DNA of 6,527 nucleotides from Anaerolineaceae bacterium UBA3924 (GTDB lineage: Bacteria > Chloroflexota > Anaerolineae > Anaerolineales > Anaerolineaceae), in NCBI GenBank assembly GCA_002385985.1, contig DGEO01000009.1, positions 17,190 to 23,716 of the forward strand, in the 5' to 3' direction. Positions 1 through 5,146 of this stretch are shown here, piece after piece. The position numbers and the translations under genes are program-made. The first letter of the stretch is position 1. Every line of letters starts with the position of its first letter. The notes beneath the pieces are model-generated. The model did not search any database. It had not been told where the DNA came from and was given only the letters and a program-made list of their open reading frames with translations.

Positions 1-768
1 CCCGACCAGGACCTGCACCCATTTGGAGATGGAGAGCACGGTTAACACGGTGAACAGCCCGGCGATGAACAGGGCATAGATCAGCGCGGTGACGGTGAGG
101 AAGATCAGGCCGATGATCAGCACCTTCTTGCGCGAGCCGGTGTGCAGCGTCAGCGCCAGGAGCATGCTCAGCACCCACAGCGAACAGGGGTTGAAGCCGT
201 CCACGAAGGCAATCAGCGCAGTGGAGATCGCCAGGGACTGATGGCTCAAATCGACCTTGCCGATGATGGGCAGCACCAGCTCGTTCTCGTTGGGAGCGAC
301 GGGGGTGGGCTGCGGAGCAGGTGTGACAGCGCTGGCCAGGCGGTCCATGGGGTCCGGGCAGCCGTTTTCGACGCAGTAAGCCACAGCCTGCTCAATCCCG
401 GCGGCGGTGGGCGTGTTGTCCCCGTAGCCTACCCAGTATTGGTCACCGATGAAAATGGTGGGCACGCCAGAGGGCTCAAAGCCGTAGGCTGCGCCCATTT
501 TGTCCCACAGCTTCCTGTTTTCCAGGTTATTGAAGACCTCGTAGGCCTTGATTTCCACACCCGGGTAGCGTTCGGCCAGGTCCTCGAGGAAAGGCTTGGC
601 CGCGGCGCAGTGCGGGCAGCCTTCGCCCCAGAAGAAGTAAATGTAGACCGGGTTGGCCGGGGGCTGGTCCTGCGCCAGGGCGGTCTGCCAAAGGCCGGCG
701 GCCGCGATGCCCACCAGCAGCAGGCTGATCAACAGTCGGGCGACGGGTCTGGATACCCTCAAATGCAT
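1..768 (-). CDS. Signal-peptide thioredoxin-like domain fused to CcdA/DsbD-type membrane domain (3' end outside window)
   Basis: The frame is open from an ATG at 768-766 to the window edge, giving 256 codons with no stop, so the C-terminus is missing. Residues 1-32 look like a signal peptide or N-terminal anchor: basic start, hydrophobic run about 12-26, then ALA-QD. A thioredoxin-fold domain follows at about 40-137, with the redox motif C51-P-H-C54 and the cis-proline loop V102-P103-T104. C132 and C137 may form a second pair. A proline-rich linker spans about 149-160. From about 179 the chain becomes hydrophobic and carries F-N193-P-C195 at the start of a helix, then a basic turn (GSRKK, 211-215) and a second helix. 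This matches the proline-cysteine signature of CcdA/DsbD transmembrane electron carriers. The inferred role is moving reducing equivalents across the membrane to extracytoplasmic disulfides. The CPHC dipeptide is DsbA-like, so the direction of electron flow is uncertain. The start is supported by a strong ribosome binding site. Confidence 0.85.
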   Translation of the reverse strand, partial: MHLRVSRPVARLLISLLLVGIAAAGLWQTALAQDQPPANPVYIYFFWGEGCPHCAAAKPFLEDLAERYPGVEIKAYEVFNNLENRKLWDKMGAAYGFEPSGVPTIFIGDQYWVGYGDNTPTAAGIEQAVAYCVENGCPDPMDRLASAVTPAPQPTPVAPNENELVLPIIGKVDLSHQSLAISTALIAFVDGFNPCSLWVLSMLLALTLHTGSRKKVLIIGLIFLTVTALIYALFIAGLFTVLTVLSISKWVQVLVG

Positions 769-771
769 ACG

Positions 772-778
772 CTCCTCC
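772..778 (-). promoter_or_regulatory. Ribosome binding site of the thioredoxin/CcdA gene
   Basis: Read on the minus strand this is GGAGGAG, with its GGAGG core five bases before the ATG at 768. It is the strongest Shine-Dalgarno match in the window and fixes the start of a gene that has no visible stop. No convincing -35/-10 pair was found between it and the acetyltransferase gene. A TATCAT at 920-915 is possible but has no -35 match. Confidence 0.75.
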
Positions 779-780
779 AG

Positions 781-799
781 GCGGCGGTTTCACTGCCGC
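781..799 (-). other. Small inverted repeat in the leader of the thioredoxin/CcdA gene
   Basis: Two 8-base arms (781-788 and 792-799) are complementary except at one position and enclose a 3-base loop. On the minus-strand transcript the odd pair is A opposite C. The element ends two bases before the Shine-Dalgarno sequence, so a folded leader could affect ribosome access. There is no T-tract, so it is not a terminator. In GC-rich DNA a short dyad like this could also arise by chance. Confidence 0.3.
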
Positions 800-832
800 G
801 ATCAACAATAAGATCAAGTTTCCGCGCGTCCT

Positions 833-857
833 GTCCGGGCCGGGGCTGGTCCGGACC
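833..857. repeat. GC-rich dyad with perfect 10-base palindrome upstream of the thioredoxin/CcdA gene
   Basis: GGTCCGGACC at 848-857 is a perfect palindrome. The arm GTCCGG at 833-838 can also pair with CCGGAC at 851-856 across a 12-base loop. It lies about 80 bases upstream of the start codon, where a regulator could bind. No regulator family can be named from it, and chance is a real possibility at this GC content. Confidence 0.25.
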
Positions 858-976
858 GGGCGGGCACAGTCTTTGATTGGAAAGATCGTCGCGGATGGTT
901 TGGTAACCACCCTGATGATACTTCAAATCGGCCTCTTTTGGGGAGATTGGTCCTGAACCTTCCCCGGTTTTATCGA

Positions 977-1939
977 TCAGCGCCCGGGGCCGAGCTCGGG
1001 CACGCGCATGAGCGAGAAGCAGACTGGCTGGAAGTAGCGCGGCCAGAAGTTGGCCGCGTCCGGGTTGAAGGACTCGAAGTCCACCGAGCAGCGGGCAAAG
1101 CCCAGGGCTGAATAGTGTCGCAGGGCAGCGTCCAGCAGGCTGGCGGCGATGCCCCGCCCGCGGTACGCCGGACGGACGTACACGCCGGTGATGGCGATGG
1201 TGTCCGGTGCGGCGACGATGGCGGCGGCGCCGAAGGATTCCATTTCCAGGCGCAGGTAGCCGGCGGTGTGTTCCCCATCCAGCGCCAGCCAGACCGTGTT
1301 GGACGGCTGGCTGAGCAGGGTTTCAAACTCTTCGGGTGTGTTGGCGGGGATGGGCGCCATCAGCACCGGCGGCTGCGCATAGTGCACGGCATGCTCGGCT
1401 TCAATTTCCGCCAGATGCGGGGCGTCCGCCAGGCTGGCCCGGCGGATGGTGATCCCGGACGGAACCGCCCGGTTCAGCGGCTGCACCGGCCGGACGGCGT
1501 CCACCACGGCCAACCCGAACCCCTGCCAGAACCAGATCTGCAGGCGCTCTGCCTGATCGGCCAGCAGCGTCAGGCAGTGCACCTCGCAGCCGGAAGCCAG
1601 CCACTGGCGCGCAGCGGCGGTGTACAGGGCCTGGTCCACCCGGCGTCCCCCCTCCGGGGATGCGGCCTGCGCCCACACGGGGACAAAAGCGGCCCGCCGG
1701 TTTGCGCCGCGGAAGTCGTCCGCTTCGTACCAGCCCAGGTAGCCGGCCAGGCGGCCGTGATCGAAGGCGAACACGCCCGGGCACTGCGAGAACAGGCGCT
1801 CGAGAAAGCGGCTCACTTCTTCGGGCTGCTCGAAACGGTTCGGGAGGGTGGGCACGGCCGCGCGCAGCCGGCGGAAGGACTGGACGAAGAGACCGGCAGC
1901 TTCCGCCAGATAGGCAGGCTGGTAGGTGGTGATGTTCAT
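977..1939 (-). CDS. Tandem-domain GNAT family N-acetyltransferase
   Basis: This 320-residue soluble protein has two GNAT-like halves. The C-terminal half (about 162-316) is the recognisable one. It opens with GITIRRASLADA (162-173), a typical GNAT first strand and helix, and carries the acetyl-CoA motif V255-R-P-x-x-R260-G-R-G-I-A265 before a helix. A closing segment (about 289-305, SFNPDAANFWPRYFQPV) matches the GNAT 'N-x-x-A-x-x-F-Y' end region, with W in place of the usual Y. The N-terminal half (about 1-150) starts with a similar strand/helix (ITTYQPAYLAEA) but lacks a clear R-G-x-G loop, so it is probably degenerate and structural. Two-domain GNATs of this layout include mycothiol synthase and several antibiotic acetyltransferases, but nothing here identifies the substrate. 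The ATG at 1939 follows AGGA with an 8-base spacer and a promoter-like sequence. The gene diverges from the ferredoxin gene. Confidence 0.88.
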   Translation of the reverse strand: MNITTYQPAYLAEAAGLFVQSFRRLRAAVPTLPNRFEQPEEVSRFLERLFSQCPGVFAFDHGRLAGYLGWYEADDFRGANRRAAFVPVWAQAASPEGGRRVDQALYTAAARQWLASGCEVHCLTLLADQAERLQIWFWQGFGLAVVDAVRPVQPLNRAVPSGITIRRASLADAPHLAEIEAEHAVHYAQPPVLMAPIPANTPEEFETLLSQPSNTVWLALDGEHTAGYLRLEMESFGAAAIVAAPDTIAITGVYVRPAYRGRGIAASLLDAALRHYSALGFARCSVDFESFNPDAANFWPRYFQPVCFSLMRVPELGPGR

Positions 1940-1975
1940 CCGGGGAATCCTGATCTGGCAGGGTGAGGTTCACTC

Positions 1976-1984
1976 ATTTTAGCA
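1976..1984 (-). promoter_or_regulatory. Extended -10 promoter of the GNAT gene, with AGGA ribosome binding site downstream
   Basis: The minus strand reads TGCTAAAAT, a TGn extension joined to a TAAAAT -10 hexamer (1981-1976). No -35 hexamer is recognisable 17 bases upstream, as is common for extended -10 promoters. The predicted transcript would start near 1969, giving a leader of about 30 nt that contains AGGA at 1951-1948, 8 bases before the ATG. Confidence 0.6.
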
Positions 1985-2003
1985 CGGCGGGAGGGAAAAC
2001 CGG

Positions 2004-2034
2004 TTGAGCGAAACGCCTTCTGCGCCGCTATAAT
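2004..2034 (+). promoter_or_regulatory. Sigma-70-type promoter of the ferredoxin gene
   Basis: A perfect TATAAT lies at 2029-2034. The best -35 candidate is TTGAGC at 2004-2009, with a longer than ideal 19-base spacer. Transcription would start near 2041, so the leader would be only about 14 nt and would begin with the ribosome binding site. It lies back to back with the GNAT promoter, with the two -10 elements about 50 bases apart. Confidence 0.6.
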
Positions 2035-2040
2035 GAAACC

Positions 2041-2046
2041 AGGCGG
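2041..2046 (+). promoter_or_regulatory. Ribosome binding site of the ferredoxin gene
   Basis: AGGCGG sits eight bases before the ATG at 2055. It is a partial match to AGGAGG and supports this start. It would lie at the very 5' end of the transcript if the TATAAT at 2029-2034 is used. Confidence 0.5.
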
Positions 2047-2054
2047 AACCCTTC

Positions 2055-2951
2055 ATGGCGAAAATCAACCTGATCAAACCCTCCACCCGGGCGTTCTGGC
2101 GCGAAGCCAGGTCGCTGCCGGGCTACTCGCTGCTGGACTTCCTGCACGGGTATGTCTACGGGCGCTGGCCGTACCTGTACATCTCCCTGGGCACCGGGCG
2201 GCACCCGCTGTCGCGCCGGCTCGCTCCGCTGGTGGGCTGGCTGGCCCGTGCCATGCTCCCGCGCACCCCCGAAGGCGAGCCGGACCTGGCCGACAGCTAT
2301 CACGGCAAGGCGGTTCCGCTGGAGACTGCCCGCCAGCTGGTGAGCGTCAAAGAAGACCTGCGCATGGGCGACCTGGAGAAGGTGATCCCCTACCGGCTGG
2401 CGCGCGATCTGATCCTGCAGCACCCCGAACACATCGCCGTGCTGGACTGCCCCTGCCGGGCGGCCGCCGAGCACCCCTGCCTGCCGCTGGACGTGTGCCT
2501 GATTGTGGGCGAGCCGTTCGCCAGCTTCATCGTCGAACACCGGCCGGACCGGGCCAGGCGGATCAGCGCGGAGGAGGCCCAGGCCATTCTGGAGGCCGAG
2601 GATAAGCGCGGGCATGTGCATCACGCCTTCTTCAAGGACGCCATGCTGGGCCGCTTCTACGCCATCTGCAACTGCTGCTCGTGCTGCTGCGGGGCGATGC
2701 ACGCCCAGCGGAACGGCATACCCATGCTGGCCTCCTCCGGCTATGTGGCCCGGGTGGGGGAGGACTGCACCGGCTGCGGCAGCTGTAAACGTGCCTGCCT
2801 TTTCGACGCGGTGAGCGTCAACGGGCGGGCGGTGATTGACCCGGCTGCCTGCATGGGCTGCGGAATCTGCCTGCGGCGCTGCCCGGCCAAAGCCATCCAG
2901 CTGGAGCTGGCGCCAGAGCGGGGCGAGCCGCTGGTTCTCCCGGTGAGCTGA
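2055..2951 (+). CDS. Cysteine-rich iron-sulfur protein with C-terminal 2[4Fe-4S] ferredoxin domain
   Basis: This is a 298-residue soluble protein. The C-terminal domain (about 229-283) has two classical [4Fe-4S] motifs: C238-x2-C241-x2-C244-x3-C248 and C266-x2-C269-x2-C272-x3-C276-P. It should carry electrons in the cytoplasm. Upstream lie two further cysteine groups: C132-P-C134-R, C142 and C148 (CxC-x7-C-x5-C), and a dense run C205-N-C207-C208-S-C210-C211-C212. These groups lie outside the ferredoxin fold and could bind one or more additional Fe-S clusters or another metal. The N-terminal 120 residues are basic and aromatic (HGYVYGRWPYLYI, 31-43) and resemble nothing I can name. There is no signal peptide or membrane helix. 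The catalytic partner is unknown; no oxidoreductase subunit is adjacent. The gene has its own promoter and ends 6 bp from the convergent MFS gene. Family: 4Fe-4S binding protein, exact role unassigned. Confidence 0.88.
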   Translation: MAKINLIKPSTRAFWREARSLPGYSLLDFLHGYVYGRWPYLYISLGTGRHPLSRRLAPLVGWLARAMLPRTPEGEPDLADSYHGKAVPLETARQLVSVKEDLRMGDLEKVIPYRLARDLILQHPEHIAVLDCPCRAAAEHPCLPLDVCLIVGEPFASFIVEHRPDRARRISAEEAQAILEAEDKRGHVHHAFFKDAMLGRFYAICNCCSCCCGAMHAQRNGIPMLASSGYVARVGEDCTGCGSCKRACLFDAVSVNGRAVIDPAACMGCGICLRRCPAKAIQLELAPERGEPLVLPVS

Positions 2952-2957
2952 GGAGCG

Positions 2958-4181
2958 CTAGTCCGGGCTGCCGGCTTTCGCCGCTTCCAGCGAGGGTGCA
3001 GCCTCGGCTAACGGCAGGCGGATGCGCAGGGCGGCCATCAGGTTGATGGCGGCGATGCCCATGCCCAGCAGGAAGACATACTGGAAGCCGAACTGGTTCC
3101 AGATCAGGCCGCCGAGCAGCGCGACTGCGATCGAGAAGATGTGGTCGATGGTCACCGAAGCCGTGAGCGCGGGCTGGATGTCCTCCGGGTAGCGGGCGAT
3201 CTTCTTCATGTAGGTCGCCCGGGCCATATTGACGGACATCAGGATCTGATCCAGCAGGTAGAAGATGCAGGTCAGCAGAAAGGCCACCGCTTCTGGGAAG
3301 ATGAACTTCACGAAGCCGTACCCCAGGCAGACAAGCATCAGCAGGATGGCCTCCATGCAGATGACGGTCTTCTCGCCCAGGCGGTCAATGGCTTTGCCCA
3401 GGATGGGCTGGAAAAGGACTCCGATCACCCCGCCGATGGTCATCAGCGTGGCCAGGGTCTGGGTCGGCTGGTTGAAGACGGTCACGATCACCCAGGGGGC
3501 GAAGGTGATGAAGATCTGCTTGCGCGAGCCGTAAAGGATGGCGAGCACGTAATACAGGCTGTATTCGCGGTGCAGGCGCAAAAAGACCGGCCTTTTGGTC
3601 GACCTGGCCGGCTTCATGGCGAACAGCATCAGTGCGGCCAGCACCATGCTGACCGAGGTCAGCACAAAGGTGGTGCTGAAGTTGAAGTTCAGATAGCGAA
3701 AGCCGACAAAGACCAGCAGGCTGCCCAGGATGATGGCCACATTGCGCAGGGAGTTGAGCTGCCCCAGCCGCTCGCCTTCCTTGCCTTTTTCGGCCAGCTC
3801 CATGCCGATGAACTGCTGCAGCGGGAGAAACAGGTGCTGTCCCAGGCTGTAGAAGAACAGCCAGAACACCATGATGATGTAGGTGGGCGAATAGAACCCC
3901 AGCAGTGCCGCGCCCAGTGCGCAGGACAGCATGGCCACCGCGGCCATGCGCCGGCTGGGCAGAAACCACAGCGCGGCCGAGAAGAACACCGTCAGGAACC
4001 CGGGCATCTCGCGGGGGAATTCGAGGAAGGAGCGCTCGAAGCCGCTCAGCATGAAGCGGTCGTCGAGGAAGTTGTTGAAGGTGGAGTCGAAAATGCTGCT
4101 CGCCATGCCGAAAAACACGGTGGCGGCGGCGTACAGCCACAACTCCCGGGGGAGGCGTCTCAGTGCAGCGGTAAGTGACAT
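2958..4181 (-). CDS. Major facilitator superfamily (MFS) transporter
   Basis: This 407-residue integral membrane protein has about 12 hydrophobic segments (approximately 15-32, 60-75, 79-96, 100-118, 147-161, 170-188, 210-235, 240-260, 272-290, 295-318, 341-360, 366-386), the usual MFS length and topology. The loop between helices 8 and 9 carries a motif A copy, G262-K-A-I-D266-R267-L-G269-E-K271. The equivalent loop in the N-terminal half (LPSRRM, 74-79) is degenerate. A polar conserved-looking stretch, FDSTFNNFLDDRF (31-43) followed by EFPREMPGFL (54-63), sits at helices 1-2 and probably helps line the substrate path. The substrate cannot be told from sequence; an efflux or sugar/organic solute role is equally possible. 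The ATG at 4181 has only a weak ribosome binding site (GAAG). It lies 92 bp downstream of the Cys-rich gene but has its own extended -10 promoter, so it may be transcribed both alone and by read-through. Confidence 0.9.
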   Translation of the reverse strand: MSLTAALRRLPRELWLYAAATVFFGMASSIFDSTFNNFLDDRFMLSGFERSFLEFPREMPGFLTVFFSAALWFLPSRRMAAVAMLSCALGAALLGFYSPTYIIMVFWLFFYSLGQHLFLPLQQFIGMELAEKGKEGERLGQLNSLRNVAIILGSLLVFVGFRYLNFNFSTTFVLTSVSMVLAALMLFAMKPARSTKRPVFLRLHREYSLYYVLAILYGSRKQIFITFAPWVIVTVFNQPTQTLATLMTIGGVIGVLFQPILGKAIDRLGEKTVICMEAILLMLVCLGYGFVKFIFPEAVAFLLTCIFYLLDQILMSVNMARATYMKKIARYPEDIQPALTASVTIDHIFSIAVALLGGLIWNQFGFQYVFLLGMGIAAINLMAALRIRLPLAEAAPSLEAAKAGSPD

Positions 4182-4216
4182 GGGGGTTCTTCGTTTAAAG
4201 ATTGCTTGCCGGGCGG

Positions 4217-4225
4217 ATTATATCA
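4217..4225 (-). promoter_or_regulatory. Extended -10 promoter of the MFS transporter gene
   Basis: The minus strand reads TGATATAAT: a TGn extension directly on a perfect TATAAT (4222-4217). No good -35 is seen in the GC-rich DNA upstream. The predicted start is near 4210, giving a leader of about 29 nt, close to that predicted for the GNAT gene. It lies in the 92-bp gap after the Cys-rich gene. Confidence 0.65.
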
Positions 4226-4273
4226 CCGTCCGGCAGAGCGGGCGCGTTCCCGGGAATAACTGCCCCGGCGAGA

Positions 4274-4981
4274 TCAGGCCCGGCGATCCTCACGGTACGG
4301 GCCGTGGCGCGGCAGGCGCTCCGGCGGGACGCGGTACAGCCGTTCGGAGCGCGGGCTGAGCAGATAGTAGCCGCCGTTGCGGTGCAGCAGCGGGATGCGC
4401 CGGCCTCGAGAAGCGTATTCGGCCCGAAGCTGCTCCGAGGTACCGGCGTAGCTTTCGTAGTCCTCCGGCCAGAGAGCCAGGATCTCATCATAGACCTGGA
4501 TGAAGGCCTGCCGGAACTGCCGGGTGACCGTCTCCAGGTGACTGATCACCCAGCACATGTTTTCGAACTCCCACTCGCAGGCCAGCCCCAGGAAGCGGTC
4601 GTCGGCGGTGATGTAGGGGAAAAAGGGGAACTGCCGGCAGGAGACCGCCCGGAAGTTCCGCTGGCAGTGCGCCGGCCCCTGACAGGCCAGCAGCACCATG
4701 TGGTCCGGGGTTTGCTCGCGCAGATCCGCCGGATCGGCCGGGTCGGCGGGGCACTCGCTGCCCTGCCAGGGATGCCACAGGCCGGTGTTCTGTCGCAGGT
4801 ATTCCCATTCCTGCCGGTAGGCTACCGGAACAGCCTGGCAGATGTCACAGCAGAAGGGCAGCCCGGAGGGGTTGTGCGGCGCGCACAGCAGGCCGCAGTC
4901 GAACTCGGTGACGGGGGCGTCGAAGCGGTCGTACAGGCGGCGAAAGTCGATCCGGGGATAGTGAGGTGAGGAAGGGTCCAT
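4274..4981 (-). CDS. Cysteine-rich protein, distantly YkgJ / CxxCxxCC-like
   Basis: This is a 235-residue soluble protein with 11 cysteines and no signal peptide or membrane helix. Cysteines cluster at C29-x3-C33, C44-C45-x2-C48, then C77, C100-x5-C106-x8-C115, C135 and C143. The segment at 96-122 (LLAC, then C106, then AVSCRQFPFFP) resembles the 'C..L....C..Y..RP..CR.FP' end of the YkgJ family (CxxCxxCC, putative zinc/iron-chelating domain), and PFCCDIC at 42-48 resembles its paired-cysteine part. The spacing is not canonical, so this is a distant or divergent member at best. The C-terminal 90 residues (about 145-235) hold no cysteine and look helical, then basic. YkgJ-family function is poorly known; metal or Fe-S binding is the reasonable inference. 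The ATG at 4981 lacks a strong ribosome binding site, so a nearby alternative start is possible. It is divergent from the ArsB-like gene and upstream of the MFS gene. Confidence 0.72.
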   Translation of the reverse strand: MDPSSPHYPRIDFRRLYDRFDAPVTEFDCGLLCAPHNPSGLPFCCDICQAVPVAYRQEWEYLRQNTGLWHPWQGSECPADPADPADLREQTPDHMVLLACQGPAHCQRNFRAVSCRQFPFFPYITADDRFLGLACEWEFENMCWVISHLETVTRQFRQAFIQVYDEILALWPEDYESYAGTSEQLRAEYASRGRRIPLLHRNGGYYLLSPRSERLYRVPPERLPRHGPYREDRRA

Positions 4982-4996
4982 GATCTGCTCGTAGCG

Positions 4997-5010
4997 CCGG
5001 CATGTGCCGG
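4997..5010 (-). other. Hairpin in the leader of the Cys-rich gene
   Basis: CCGGC (4997-5001) and GCCGG (5006-5010) form a perfect 5-bp stem with a 4-base loop. It falls inside the predicted 42-nt leader and ends 15 bases before the start codon. It could modulate translation in place of a strong ribosome binding site, or be a chance GC-rich dyad. There is no T-tract. Confidence 0.25.
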
Positions 5011-5029
5011 GCGGAATATGAGGTGAGGC

Positions 5030-5058
5030 ATCTTACCTGAAACCGGTCCGGCCGGCAA
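5030..5058 (-). promoter_or_regulatory. Sigma-70-type promoter of the Cys-rich gene
   Basis: On the minus strand TTGCCG (5058-5053) and TAAGAT (5035-5030) are separated by exactly 17 bases, the best-spaced -35/-10 pair in the window. The predicted start is near 5023, with a leader of about 42 nt. It is divergent from the promoter of the ArsB-like gene, and the two -10 elements are about 100 bases apart. Confidence 0.6.
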
Positions 5059-5112
5059 GGTCTGGCGAGGGTGAAGAGAAATCCCGGCGACAACAGCCGA
5101 AAAACCCGGCCC

Positions 5113-5122
5113 GCCCGCGGGC
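5113..5122. repeat. 10-base palindrome over the expected -35 region of the ArsB-like gene
   Basis: GCCCGCGGGC is a perfect palindrome covering the place where a -35 hexamer would be expected for the -10 element at 5134-5139. It could be an operator or simply GC-rich chance. No regulator gene lies in the window. Confidence 0.25.
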
Positions 5123-5130
5123 ACGGAGAG

Positions 5131-5139
5131 TGATACAAT
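5131..5139 (+). promoter_or_regulatory. Extended -10 promoter of the ArsB-like gene, predicting a leaderless transcript
   Basis: TGATACAAT is a TGn extension plus the -10 hexamer TACAAT (5134-5139). Usual spacing puts the transcript start at about 5146, one base before the ATG at 5147. No Shine-Dalgarno sequence lies at a working distance: GGAGAG at 5125-5130 is 16 bases from the ATG and upstream of the -10. The mRNA is therefore probably leaderless, unless the true start codon is further inside the gene. Confidence 0.55.
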
Positions 5140-5146
5140 CGCCCGC

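Noticed and set aside
142..876. 244-codon plus-strand frame over the thioredoxin/CcdA gene
   Set aside because: The opposite strand encodes a signal peptide, CPHC thioredoxin motif and membrane helix with a strong ribosome binding site. The plus frame has no recognisable motif.
940..965. Imperfect hairpin downstream of the GNAT stop as a terminator
   Set aside because: The outer GGGGA/TCCCC and inner GGT/ACC stems are interrupted by unpaired bases, and on the minus strand it is followed by an A-rich rather than T-rich stretch.
1115..1966. 283-codon plus-strand frame opposite the GNAT gene
   Set aside because: It is a shadow of the acetyltransferase, with no motif and no ribosome binding site noted.
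3141..4178. 345-codon plus-strand frame opposite the MFS gene
   Set aside because: The product is rich in His, Gln and Gly with no fold signal. The minus-strand frame gives a coherent 12-helix transporter.
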